Shown: positions 51,545 through 60,748, numbered from the stretch's first letter. The stretch: 64,000 bases of DNA from Aldehydirespirator sp965220485 (GCA_965220485.1 OZ244832.1:3596001-3660000); one strand, 5' to 3'. Program-made: numbers and translations. The notes: generated by a model from the letters alone, not told the origin.

Positions 51545-53395
51545 ATGACTGCTGCGGCGTTCGCCTCCGAGGGGATCATGTACTCGTCCGCTTTGTCGTT
51601 CCCGGTGCTCACCGCGCTGGTGTTGATCCCCGCGGCCGGCGCGCTGGCGCTTCTGGCCATGCCCCGCTCACGGCCCGACCTGTTCAAGCTGGTGGCCCTG
51701 GTGGCCTCGTCGCTGCCGGCGGCGCTGGCCGTCTGGGTGCTGGTGGCCTTCGACGGCGACTCGCGGGCCATCTTCCAGTTCTGGGACCAGTACACCTGGA
51801 TCGAGGGTCTGGGCGTCTCGTGGCAGGTGGGGGTGGACGGGCTGTCGCTGTTCCTGGTGGTGATGACCGCGCTGATCTTCCCGCTGGCCATCGTCGGCGT
51901 GGACGCCGAGCATTCGCCCAAGCCCTACTACGCCTGGATGCTGGTGCTGGAGGCGGGCTGCCTGGGCACGTTCGTGGCCCTCGACCTGGTCATGTTCTTC
52001 GTCTTCTTCGAGGTCGTGCTGGTGCCGATGTACTTCCTGATCGGCGGTTGGGGCCACGGGCGGAGGGCCTACGCGGCCACCAAGTTCTTCCTGTTCACGA
52101 TGTTCGGCTCGGCTCTCATGCTGGTGGCGATCGTGGCCCTGGCCTTCCTGCACTCGGATGCGTCGGGCGGCGGGGTCACATTCGACCTGACCACCATCGC
52201 CGAGTCGCAGGTGCTGGCCACCAACACGGCCCGCTGGCTGTTCTTGGCCTTCGCGCTGGCCTTCGCGGTGAAGGTGCCGCTGTTCCCGGTGCACACCTGG
52301 CTCCCCGACGCCCACACCAACGCGCCCACTGCGGGCTCGGTGATCCTGGCCGCGGTCATGCTGAAGCTCGGCACCTACGGCCTGGTGCGCTTCGGCCTGT
52401 ACCTGTTCCCGGAGGCGTCGGTGCACTTCGCGCCGCTGATGATCACGCTGGGCGTGGTCGGCATCATCTACGGCGCCATTGCCGCCGCTATGCAGCGGGA
52501 CCTCAAGCGGCTGGTGGCCTACTCCTCGGTGGCCCACCTCGGCTTCATCGTGATCGGCACCTTCGCGCTCAACACCGAGGGCCTCACCGGCGGCGTGCTG
52601 CAGATGGTGAACCACGGAGTGTCCACCGGGGCGCTGTTCCTGCTGGTGGGGATGATCTACGAGCGCCGCCACACCCGCGAGATCTCCGAGCTCGGCGGCT
52701 TGCAGAAGCCGGCGCCGCTGCTGGCCGCGGTGTTCATGGTGGTGATGCTGTCGTCGGTCGGGCTCCCGGGCCTCAACGGCTTCGTGGGCGAGCTGCTGGT
52801 GCTGCTGGGCGCCTTCAACGCCCACCGCTGGTGGGCGGTGGTCGCGGCTGCGGGCGTCATCCTGGCCGCGGTGTACCTGCTGTGGGCCTACCAGCGGGTG
52901 TTCCACGGCAGGGCCGAAGGCGCCAACGCCGAGATGCCGGACCTGCGTTGGCGCGAGGGCCTGCTGATGGCGCCGTTCGTAGTCGCCATCGTGTTCATGG
53001 GGGTCTATCCCAAGCCGGTGATCGAGCGGGTCGAGCCGGCAGTGGACGCCATCATCGCCCATGTGGAGGACAACGTGGCCGGCTTCGCCGAGCCCGTCGC
53101 CGACGTGCATCCCTCCGTGAGCCTCGAAGACCTGTCCCGGGCAACGGGTGAGGCCGACCACCACGGCGGCGACAGTGCCGGCGAACACAACGGGAGCGGT
53201 GACGGCGAGGCCAACGGTGGCGGTGCCGAACACGGCCAGGGTGACGGTGCCGAACACGGCCAGGGTGACGGTGGCGGCGAGGGCGGCGGTGGCGGTGCCG
53301 AACACGGCCAGGGTGACGGTGCCGAACACGGCCAGGGTGACGGTGGCGGCGAGGGCGGCGGTGGCGGTGCCGAACACGGCGAGGGCGGCGGATGA
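51545..53395 (+). CDS. nuoM: NADH-quinone oxidoreductase subunit M with His/Gly-rich tail
   Basis: Antiporter-like subunit, 616 residues: WQVGVDGLSLFLVVMTALIF, FFEVVLVPMYFLIGGWG, LPDAHTNAPTAGSVILAA and AYSSVAHLGFIVIG. The conserved part ends near residue 525 (VYPKPVIERVEPAVDAI). The last 90 residues are a His/Glu/Gly/Asp-rich tail (AEHGQGDGAEHGQGDGGGEG) coded by 72-bp repeats. The tail could bind metal, or be neutral. Confidence 0.96.
   Translation: MTAAAFASEGIMYSSALSFPVLTALVLIPAAGALALLAMPRSRPDLFKLVALVASSLPAALAVWVLVAFDGDSRAIFQFWDQYTWIEGLGVSWQVGVDGLSLFLVVMTALIFPLAIVGVDAEHSPKPYYAWMLVLEAGCLGTFVALDLVMFFVFFEVVLVPMYFLIGGWGHGRRAYAATKFFLFTMFGSALMLVAIVALAFLHSDASGGGVTFDLTTIAESQVLATNTARWLFLAFALAFAVKVPLFPVHTWLPDAHTNAPTAGSVILAAVMLKLGTYGLVRFGLYLFPEASVHFAPLMITLGVVGIIYGAIAAAMQRDLKRLVAYSSVAHLGFIVIGTFALNTEGLTGGVLQMVNHGVSTGALFLLVGMIYERRHTREISELGGLQKPAPLLAAVFMVVMLSSVGLPGLNGFVGELLVLLGAFNAHRWWAVVAAAGVILAAVYLLWAYQRVFHGRAEGANAEMPDLRWREGLLMAPFVVAIVFMGVYPKPVIERVEPAVDAIIAHVEDNVAGFAEPVADVHPSVSLEDLSRATGEADHHGGDSAGEHNGSGDGEANGGGAEHGQGDGAEHGQGDGGGEGGGGGAEHGQGDGAEHGQGDGGGEGGGGGAEHGEGGG
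53222..53392 (+). repeat. 72-bp repeat in the nuoM tail
   Basis: Units start at 53222, 53294 and (partial) 53366. Each is itself built of 24-bp subunits coding AEHGQGDG and GGEGGGGG. Confidence 0.9.
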
Positions 53396-54933
53396 CAGGC
53401 GCGGTGCTTGCCCAACTCCCGGTGCGGACCCCTCCAGTCGACTGGGCGGGGCTGCTGCCGGTTCTGCTGCCCGCTGCGGGCGCGCTGGTGCTGCTGATGG
53501 TGCGCTCGCTGGTGCCGAGCCGGCTGGCTCCGGCGGTGCTGGACGCGGTCTGGACGATCGCGGTGGCGGCGGCGGGCCTCGTCTCGGTGGTGGTCCTGTG
53601 GCAGCGGGACGCCGAGGTCCAAGCCTTCGGCAGCCAGCTGGTGATGGACCGGATGGCGCTGTTCGTGACTGCGGTGGTTCTCGGCTCGGTGGCACTGGCC
53701 GCGCCGACCCTTCCCCGTTACTGCCGGCGCGTCGGGGTCGCCAGCGCCGAGCTCTGCGTGCTGATCCTGCTGGCCGCGGCCGGCGCGGTGGTCATGGCCG
53801 GCGCGGCCGATCTCATCGTGCTGTTCCTGGGGCTGGAGACCATGTCCATCGCGGCCTATGTGATGGCTGCGCTCAACCTGCGCCGCCTCGAGTCGCTGGA
53901 GGCCGGTCTCAAGTACTTCGTCCTGGGCGCCTTCTCCACCGCGTTCCTGCTGTACGGCATCGCCCTGGTCTACGGCGCGACCGGCACCACCAACCTGGAC
54001 GGGATCGGCGACTATCTCGACACGTTCATCGTGCTTCGCGACGGGATGCTCCTGGCCGGCCTGGCCATGCTGCTGGTGGGCCTCGGCTTCAAGGTGGCCG
54101 CGGCCCCGTTCCATGCCTGGGCCCCCGACGTCTACGTGGGCGCGCCGACGCCGGTGACGGCCTTCATGGCCTCGGCGGTGAAAGCGGCAGGCTTCGCGGC
54201 GCTCATCCGGGTGTTCGTGGAGGCGCTGGGCATGCGAGCCGACGACTGGCGACCGGCCGTGTTCGCGCTGGCTTGCGCCACTCTGGCGGTCGGATCGGTC
54301 CTGGCCGCGGTCCAGACCGATGCCAAGCGGATCCTCGCCTACTCGTCGATCTCGCACGCGGGCTTCATCCTCGTCGGCGTGCAGGCCGCCACCGATTCGG
54401 GCGTTGCCTCGGTCCTGTTCTACCTGGCCGCCTACGCAGTCATCGCGGTGGGCAGCTTCACCGTGGTGGCCGTGCTGTCGGGCCGCCGCGACGACCGAAC
54501 CGGCCTGGACACCCTGGCCGGCCTCGGCACCCGCAGACCGGCACTGGCCCTCGGGCTGACGGTTCTGTTGCTGGCTCAGGCGGGCGTTCCGTTCACGTCG
54601 GGCTTCGTGGCCAAGTTCTCGGTCATCGCCGCGGCGGTGGAGGCCCGCTCGTACTGGCTGGCGGTGGTGGCCATGGTGAGCGCCGTGGTCGCGGCCTACG
54701 CCTACCTGCGGGTGGTAGTGGCCATGTACTTCCGCGACTCCGCCGACACTGCTGAAGACGACACAGTCCAAGGCGGAGCCGGAGCCTCGGCGGTAGACGA
54801 CGCCGAGGAGCCGCGAGCCGACGTGGGGGTCGGAGCGGGCCTAGTGATCACGGTCGCCGTGTTGGTCACCGTGGCCGCAGGCATCGCCCCCGCATTGCTG
54901 GAGTCCCTGTCCAGCACGGCAGCCGGCCTATGA
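53392..54933 (+). CDS. nuoN: NADH-quinone oxidoreductase subunit N
   Basis: Third antiporter-like subunit, 513 residues, ending the complex I set: FLGLETMSIAAYVMAALNLR, LKYFVLGAFSTAFLLYGIAL, FHAWAPDVYVGAPTPVTAFM and LAYSSISHAGFILVG. ATG overlaps the nuoM stop. Its 3' end (from about 54482) is copied as a pseudogene at 60287. Confidence 0.97.
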   Translation: MTGAVLAQLPVRTPPVDWAGLLPVLLPAAGALVLLMVRSLVPSRLAPAVLDAVWTIAVAAAGLVSVVVLWQRDAEVQAFGSQLVMDRMALFVTAVVLGSVALAAPTLPRYCRRVGVASAELCVLILLAAAGAVVMAGAADLIVLFLGLETMSIAAYVMAALNLRRLESLEAGLKYFVLGAFSTAFLLYGIALVYGATGTTNLDGIGDYLDTFIVLRDGMLLAGLAMLLVGLGFKVAAAPFHAWAPDVYVGAPTPVTAFMASAVKAAGFAALIRVFVEALGMRADDWRPAVFALACATLAVGSVLAAVQTDAKRILAYSSISHAGFILVGVQAATDSGVASVLFYLAAYAVIAVGSFTVVAVLSGRRDDRTGLDTLAGLGTRRPALALGLTVLLLAQAGVPFTSGFVAKFSVIAAAVEARSYWLAVVAMVSAVVAAYAYLRVVVAMYFRDSADTAEDDTVQGGAGASAVDDAEEPRADVGVGAGLVITVAVLVTVAAGIAPALLESLSSTAAGL

Positions 54934-55005
54934 CCGGCGCGAAGCATTCTCGACCCGCAGCCAACATCCGTATCACGGTGTCCGCACCGGTAGTCTTCGT
55001 CGTCC

Positions 55006-55539
55006 GTGGCCGCCAAGCAGATCCTGATCATCGCCGGTCCCAACGGTGCTGGAAAGACAACCTTCGCGCCGGCATACCTTCATGTGGAGGCCATGGGATT
55101 CGCCTTCATCAATGCCGATGAAATCGCCGCTGGCTTGGACCCGTTGGGCACCCGTCACTCTGATGTGCGAGCAGCACGGCTGATGTTGATCGAGATCGAC
55201 AGGCTGGCCGCCGAAGGCCGCAGCTTCGCTTTCGAAACGACGCTGGCGGGCCGCGGCTACCTCCGCAGAATCCAGCGATGGCGCCGCATGGGCTACCGGG
55301 TGACCCTGCTGTTTCTGTCGTTGCCGTCGCCCGAGCACGCCATCGAGCGCGTGCGACGGCGCGTCCGACAAGGCGGACACGACGTTGCCGAGGATGTGAT
55401 CCGGCGGCGCTTCAAGGCTGGGCTGGAGAACTTCTGGAGCGTCTATGCTGCTGGCGTCGATCAGTGGATCCTGTACGACAACCGAGGCCGGGTGCCGATT
55501 GTCGTCGAGAGGAGCGGTGACCGTGACGGACCACGCTGA
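55006..55539 (+). CDS. Zeta-toxin-like P-loop kinase
   Basis: A 177-residue protein with Walker A GPNGAGKTTFAP at residues 10-21, INADEIAAGLDPLG, the substrate-side FAFETTLAGRGYLRRI and VRQGGHDVAEDVIRRRF. This is the zeta-toxin/small-molecule kinase type found in toxin-antitoxin or orphan settings. A small gene overlaps its 3' end and may be its antidote or partner. Start GTG 55006. Confidence 0.85.
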   Translation: MAAKQILIIAGPNGAGKTTFAPAYLHVEAMGFAFINADEIAAGLDPLGTRHSDVRAARLMLIEIDRLAAEGRSFAFETTLAGRGYLRRIQRWRRMGYRVTLLFLSLPSPEHAIERVRRRVRQGGHDVAEDVIRRRFKAGLENFWSVYAAGVDQWILYDNRGRVPIVVERSGDRDGPR

Positions 55540-55765
55540 CTGCGAGCCTCGTGACGAGGACGGCACACAACTTGGTGGCGAGCGTTGGGAAGAGGGCGTG
55601 ACAGCCGCACTGAGGCGTGCGGCCAAACGGGCTCATCTGATCGCCTATCAGACCGGTACGGGAGTGGTCGAACAGCGCAACGGCAAGATGGGCGTGTATC
55701 CGCCCGATCCGGCCATGTACGAGGATCTCATTCCTGCGCCGTTCACGGACAGCTACGAACTCTGA
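55517..55765 (+). CDS. Small partner protein of the zeta-like kinase, copy 1
   Basis: An 82-residue protein from GTG 55517 (AGGAG upstream), overlapping the kinase gene by 23 bases. The core GVTAALRRAAKRAHLIAYQT and KMGVYPPDPAMYEDLIP is shared with the second copy at 60749. Overlap and conservation as a separate copy suggest a functional small protein, possibly an antitoxin; no family name is certain. Confidence 0.7.
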   Translation: MTVTDHADCEPRDEDGTQLGGERWEEGVTAALRRAAKRAHLIAYQTGTGVVEQRNGKMGVYPPDPAMYEDLIPAPFTDSYEL

Positions 55766-55881
55766 TGCTGGCGTGTCGGCGCGACAAGCCGCGGTGGGCC
55801 GCCGACCTCTGACCCGCCCGGTCTCCACCGCTCCACACTGGCTTGGCGGCCCTTTCGCGGCCTTTGGTAGCGTCCTGTCGG

Positions 55882-58347
55882 ATGCGTGTGAGGAGGCTGG
55901 CCGGCCTGATTGTCAAGGCCGTTGTGCTGGCCGGGCTCACGGCATCGGTTCTTGCGGTGGCGGGAGCTCTCGCTGAGGCGCAGGGACCGAGCCCCGACGG
56001 GTTGTGCGATGCCGCTGGGGTGGAACAGTTCGACGATGTCGGCGACGACGCCTACGGAGCTGACTACATCCTGTGCATGCGGACCCTCGGACTGTCGACC
56101 GGCCGGGCCGACGGTGCCTACGGCCCGGAGCGTGAGCTCACCCGCGCCCAGATGGCCTCGTTCATCGTGCGCCTGTGGCGCGACGTTCTCGGCCGGACAT
56201 GTCCTGAAGTGGATTCGCCGTTCACGGACGTGGACCCCGACGGCGTCCACGCCGCCGACATCGACTGTCTCTACGGGCTTCAGGTCACCACGGGTACGAC
56301 CGCCACCACCTACGAGCCGCAGGCCGGGCTGACCGCGTCGCAACTCTCACGATTCCTGATGCGGACCTACCGGCGGGCCGTGGATACCTGCGGGACCGCG
56401 AATGCGGGGCTGAAGGAAGCTGTCGACTACCTGAAGGGGCTGCGAGTGATCCCGTCGGCGGCCGAGGGAAGCAGCGAAGCGGCGGTGACGCGGGCCCAGA
56501 TGGCGGTGTATGTGATCGGACTCTGGCACAACATCTCCGGGCGCGGGCTACCGCCGGCCCCGCCCGGGCTGTTGGCGGAGCCGGCCCCGGACGCCCTGCC
56601 TGCCGTCGTCTTCTCGTTGCGCGATTTCGTGAACGGCCGCTGGCTGGAGCAGAAGGACGCGAGGCTGGCCTCCTCGATCAAGGGGCTGGAGTGGGCACGC
56701 GACGGCGTCGATGAGATCGAGTCGGCGGCGATCCAGGACCTGCTGTACACGGCAGTCGGGGATCTTCGAGTGGCGTCGCGCATCCTGTCCTTGGACTGGC
56801 TGACGGACGGGATCGACGACACGGAGGCCGAGGCCATCTCGGACCTGCAACGGATGGCCCACAACGACGAGGACACTGCTGCGCACGTTCTCGCCCTGGG
56901 GTGGGTGACCGACAGCATCGACACTGCCGAGGCCGAGGCCATCGACCATCTGGCGTCCATCGCCCATTACGACGCCGAGGCGGCGGCGCGGATTGCGGGC
57001 ATGCCTTTCGCGGCCACGGTCGAGCCGCCCGATGTGACGGCGTTGAGATCGCTGCGAGATCTGGCGGCGTTTCATCCAGAGTTGTTCGAGCGCGTCCTGT
57101 CCCACCCGACGCTGAGCGCCGGCATGTCTGACCGCTGGAGTCCGGTGGTTGCCACCCTCAATGGCGCCGCCAAGAACAATCCCGGCCTCATCGACAGACT
57201 TCTCGATCCCGACACCGTGTCGCTTGAGCAGCGCAGCCTCAAGCTGCCGCTGGCAGGTGAAGTTGTCGTCGACATCATTCGCACCGGCTCGGGCGCAGCG
57301 CGATCAATGGATCTGCTGGAGCACTCGCTGCGCTGTGCCGAGGAGTTCATGGCCGTGCCGCTGCCCACCAGCCATGTCGGGCTGCTGTTCGAGAACGCCG
57401 TCAGCGGCTCGAACGCAGGAACGAACTTCGGCACGCACATGGCCGTCCTTCCCGAGTACGACACCGACGACGGCAGCCACGAAGCCGAGGACGCGGCCCA
57501 CGTGATCGCCCATGAGGTGGCGCACTACTACTGGGCGGGCAATGCCGACTGGATCGACGAGGGCGCCTCCGACTTCATGGCTTCGATCAGCGAGAGGGCC
57601 CGGACAGGCCGCCGCGTCGGCGCGACCAACCATCCGTGTGCCCATGCCCGCGCCATCGCGGAACTCGAGAGCCTGAATGCGCAGCGAGGTACCCCGGAAT
57701 TCGGGTGCAACTATTCGCTCGGCGAGCGGCTCTTCGTCGACCTCCACCGCACTTTGGGCGACGGCCGGTTCCATCCGAGGTTCCGCAGCCTGTACCTGAT
57801 GTCGCAGGTCGATGATGGCTCCGGCCGCGGCCAAGGCACGACGGCTCTGTCCATCGAGCATCTCCGAGAGTCTCTCCGCTCGTGGGGCGACGCCGGGACC
57901 AAGGTCATCGCGCGCTGGTACGACGGAACCGAGCCCTACGACCTCCGCCGGCTCGACCACGACCCAGCGGAACCCAGGTTCGCCCGCGTCAGCGGGCGCA
58001 TGGACGATGCCTACATCTTGATCGGCGCCGAAGGGCCGGCGGTGTCGGGGTTCTCGGCGCGGGACATGGAGGACGTGGAGGACTGGGTGTATCTCATGAT
58101 GGAATACTCGTACAGAGTCAATGATGTCACTGATATTTCCATCACAATCGTCGAATACTATGAGGACGGATTCAAGTTTAGTGACAGGAGCGGCATCTTG
58201 ACCGCCGAGCCGGGCTACAGCGGCGGCAGTTCGTGGTGGTCCGTGAGCACAGGTCCGACACGCCAGTGGGCACCCGGGCGGTACTGGGTCTACGTGTACG
58301 CGGACGGGCGCAAGGTAGCTGCCGTCGAGTACGTGGTCACCCCCTGA
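55882..58347 (+). CDS. SLH-like / helical-repeat / gluzincin-type surface metallopeptidase
   Basis: An 821-residue exported protein. Signal peptide about 1-33 (LAGLIVKAVVLAGLTASVLA). Three SLH-like repeats (about 40-220, with LTRAQMASFIVRLWRD and VTRAQMAVYVIGLW) should hold it in the cell wall. Residues about 250-370 contain three to four 35-residue helical repeats (WARDGVDEIESAAIQDL, WLTDGIDDTEAEAISDL, WVTDSIDTAEAEAIDHL). A zinc peptidase domain follows with HEVAH (about 544-548) and downstream DEGASDF, a gluzincin HExxH-E arrangement. The last 130 residues form a beta-rich domain. Substrate unknown. Confidence 0.85.
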   Translation: MRVRRLAGLIVKAVVLAGLTASVLAVAGALAEAQGPSPDGLCDAAGVEQFDDVGDDAYGADYILCMRTLGLSTGRADGAYGPERELTRAQMASFIVRLWRDVLGRTCPEVDSPFTDVDPDGVHAADIDCLYGLQVTTGTTATTYEPQAGLTASQLSRFLMRTYRRAVDTCGTANAGLKEAVDYLKGLRVIPSAAEGSSEAAVTRAQMAVYVIGLWHNISGRGLPPAPPGLLAEPAPDALPAVVFSLRDFVNGRWLEQKDARLASSIKGLEWARDGVDEIESAAIQDLLYTAVGDLRVASRILSLDWLTDGIDDTEAEAISDLQRMAHNDEDTAAHVLALGWVTDSIDTAEAEAIDHLASIAHYDAEAAARIAGMPFAATVEPPDVTALRSLRDLAAFHPELFERVLSHPTLSAGMSDRWSPVVATLNGAAKNNPGLIDRLLDPDTVSLEQRSLKLPLAGEVVVDIIRTGSGAARSMDLLEHSLRCAEEFMAVPLPTSHVGLLFENAVSGSNAGTNFGTHMAVLPEYDTDDGSHEAEDAAHVIAHEVAHYYWAGNADWIDEGASDFMASISERARTGRRVGATNHPCAHARAIAELESLNAQRGTPEFGCNYSLGERLFVDLHRTLGDGRFHPRFRSLYLMSQVDDGSGRGQGTTALSIEHLRESLRSWGDAGTKVIARWYDGTEPYDLRRLDHDPAEPRFARVSGRMDDAYILIGAEGPAVSGFSARDMEDVEDWVYLMMEYSYRVNDVTDISITIVEYYEDGFKFSDRSGILTAEPGYSGGSSWWSVSTGPTRQWAPGRYWVYVYADGRKVAAVEYVVTP

Positions 58348-58367
58348 CTCGACCACCCGTCTCGATT

Positions 58368-58479
58368 GGTGGGCGAGGCACGTCGCAACGGCGGGGTGCC
58401 TTCACGCCGACTGGCGCACCCGCCGCAAGCCCAAGGAACGGGTGGGCGAGGCACGTTGCAACGGCGGGGTGCCTTCACG
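58368..58479 (+). repeat. 39-bp direct repeat, 73-bp period
   Basis: GGTGGGCGAGGCACGT at 58368 and 58441 starts two 39-bp copies that differ in one base and include GCAACGGCGGGGTGCCTTCA. They lie in the gap between the surface peptidase and ligA. Confidence 0.85.
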
Positions 58480-58540
58480 GGCTGCTCGAACAGTCCATGT
58501 AGTCAGGCGGGCTGGGAACAGCCTCTACGCTGGCAGTCCG

Positions 58541-58897
58541 ATGAGCCTGTACTACGTCCAGAAGTTCCTCTACGAACTCAACCGCGACCCCAAGCTGCAG
58601 GAGGCCTACCTCACCGACAGGCGAGAGGTGCTCGAGCCCTACGACCTCACCGACACCGAGGTCGAGGCGCTCATCGTGCCGGACATCGGTCTGCTCTACG
58701 TCCTCGGCGTCAACGGGCAGATCCTGATGCATTTCGCCGCCCTGCATCAGATCGAGTGGGCCGACTATCTCCAGCGGATGCGTGACGGCGTCTCCAAGCA
58801 CGGACCGGTGCGTGCCGGGGTGTACGCCATGAGCGGCTACGAGGGTGTCGACGCCCACGCGGCCGCGCTCGGCCAGCAGAGCCAGAGGCCGAGCTGA
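58541..58897 (+). CDS. LigA-like alpha subunit of extradiol dioxygenase
   Basis: A 118-residue protein: YYVQKFLYELNRDPKLQEAY, PYDLTDTEVEALIVPDIGLL, LGVNGQILMHFAALHQIEW. This is the small, non-catalytic alpha subunit of protocatechuate 4,5-dioxygenase-type enzymes that caps the LigB active site. The ligB-like gene stands tail-to-tail on the other strand instead of in the usual common operon. Confidence 0.88.
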   Translation: MSLYYVQKFLYELNRDPKLQEAYLTDRREVLEPYDLTDTEVEALIVPDIGLLYVLGVNGQILMHFAALHQIEWADYLQRMRDGVSKHGPVRAGVYAMSGYEGVDAHAAALGQQSQRPS

Positions 58898-58937
58898 TAG
58901 GTCCGCGGCATACCTTGCGTGAGGCAAGGGCCGCCAA

Positions 58938-59768
58938 TCAGGCGGCGGCGTCGAGGTCGTAGGTGGCGATGGTGCAGCCCACTGCGAAGATCGGGACCGG
59001 CTGGTAGCAGTGCACCGTGCCGGGCGCCCCTGATGCCGCCGCGCTGATGGCGATGAAGGTGCGGATCTCGAAGGCACCCTGGCCGGCCTCGGCGTAGACG
59101 GACCGATCGTCTTAGTCGAGCAGCGCGTCACGGTCGTTGCGGCACCAGCGGTCGAGGAAGTCACGGTCCCAGGCCTCGTTGATCTTCCCCGAGTCGGGCG
59201 TGGCCGGCCAGTGGGAGATCCCGCCGGTACCGATGACCGCCACCCGCTCGGGAACGCCGTCGGCGGCCCGCCGTACGGACTCGCCGAACGCCCACACCCG
59301 TTCATAGGGGGCCAGCGGCGGACCCTGGCAGTTGATGTTCACCGGAATCAACCGAAGGTCGTAGTCGGGGGTCAGGAAGTGGAGCGGCACCGCGATCCCG
59401 TGATCGAGCCTCCACTCCTCGGCATAGGCGACATCGGAGGTCCTCATGATCTCGGCGATCAGACGTTGGGACAGGTCTCGATCTCCCGGTACCGCGAACC
59501 TCTCAATACCCAGCCACCCCGGATCCTCGATGGGCCCTTCGTAGTATTCGGCCATCCCGATGGCGAAGCTCGGCATGTTGTTCATGAAGAAGTTGCCGAA
59601 GTGCTCTGCGGCCACGACCATCAGAGCGTCGGGCCGGGCCTCGGCCAGAGCCTCGGCCATCTCACCGTAGGCGGCATGGACCCTGTCCTTCACATGGGGA
59701 TCGGCCTGATCGGCCCGCCCGACGATTCCCGGAGCGTGACTGCATACGCCGGCGAACACCAGGGGCAT
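58938..59768 (-). pseudogene. LigB-like catalytic subunit with one internal stop codon
   Basis: From ATG 59768 the frame codes a class III extradiol dioxygenase: GVCSHAPGIVGRADQADPHV, VVAAEHFGNFFMNNMPSF, WRLDHGIAVPLHFL and VAVIGTGGISHWP. It meets TAA at 59112-59114 after 218 residues (DALLD). In the same frame the missing C terminus continues intact behind the stop (VYAEAGQGAFEIRTFIAI and VPIFAVGCTIATYDLDAAA) to a TGA at 58938. So a single nonsense change separates this gene from a normal 276-codon one. A sequencing error is the other explanation. Confidence 0.82.
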
Positions 59769-59805
59769 GAACCGAAGCGTAGGCGGCTTGTCTAGATTGT
59801 CGGCG

Positions 59806-60286
59806 GTGATACCGGCCGAGGCTAGAGCCACCTTCGAGCGCGACGGGGTCGTAAAGGTCCCGGGCGCAGTCGATGGCGAGTGGGTCGAGCGGATCCTGGA
59901 GGACGCCCAGCGGGAGCTCGATGATCCGGGGCCGTGGGTCACCGACACCAACCCGGGAGCGGCCCAGGACCGCCTGTTCACCACCCGGTACTGCTGGCAG
60001 CACGCTCCGGTGATCCGAGACTTCGTGTTCGCCTCTGGTGTCGCGGAGATGGCGGCATCGCTCACCGGCTCGGAGCGGATGCGCTTCTACTTCGACCACC
60101 TGCTGGTGAAGGAGCCGCTCACGGTGGCGCCCACGCCGTGGCACCAGGACATCCCCTACTGGCCCTTCCTCGGCAAGCAGGTCGTGTCGGCGTGGGTGTC
60201 GGCCACCAGGAGCCGGGTGAGCCACAGCTCGCTCGAGTTCGTGAAGGGCTCGCATAGCTGGGACGCGTACTACGCGCCGGAGTCGG
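59806..60286 (+). pseudogene. Phytanoyl-CoA dioxygenase (PhyH) family, 3' end lost
   Basis: From GTG 59806: FERDGVVKVPGAVDGEWVER, then the 2-oxoglutarate/iron motif in TPWHQDIPYWPF and SSLEFVKGSHSWDAYYAPES. At about 60287 the sequence switches to nuoN DNA and the fused frame ends at 60384. The distal iron-binding His and the Arg for 2-oxoglutarate are lost, so the product should be inactive. Confidence 0.85.
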
Positions 60287-60693
60287 GCCAGGACGACGAC
60301 CGCACGGGTCTGGACACGCTGGCCGGTCTCGGCACCGGCCGACCGGCGCTGGCGCTGGGGTTGACGATCTTGTTGCTGGCCTAGGCGGGCGTGCCGTTCA
60401 CGTCGGGCTTCGTGGCCAAGTTCTCGGTGATAGCCGCCGCGGTTGAGGCCCGTTCGTACTGGCTGGCCGTCGTGGCCACGGTGAGCGCCGTGGTTGCGGC
60501 CTTCGCCTACCTGCGGGTGGTGGTGGCCATGTACTTTGGCGACTCCGGCGACTCGGCCGCCGACCGTACCGACGGATCACGAGCCGATGTCGGGGCCGGA
60601 GCGGTGATCGTAGTCGCGGTGCTGTTCACGTTGGTCATGGGCATAGTGCCCGGCCTCCTGGAGTCCCTGTCCAGCACCGCCGCCGGTCCGTGA
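60287..60693 (+). pseudogene. Fragment of nuoN (3' part)
   Basis: This stretch repeats the end of nuoN from 54482 on: DDRTGLDTLAGLGT, AGVPFTSGFVAKFSVIAAAV, EARSYWLAVV and the last helix to LLESLSSTAAG. A CAG-to-TAG change (60382-60384) interrupts it, and sequence between is about 80-85% alike by eye. It is non-functional. Confidence 0.9.
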
Positions 60694-60748
60694 CCCGTTG
60701 GTGGCTCACGCTCAGCGTGAGAGTTGCATCCGCGTCTCGAAAGGAGCG

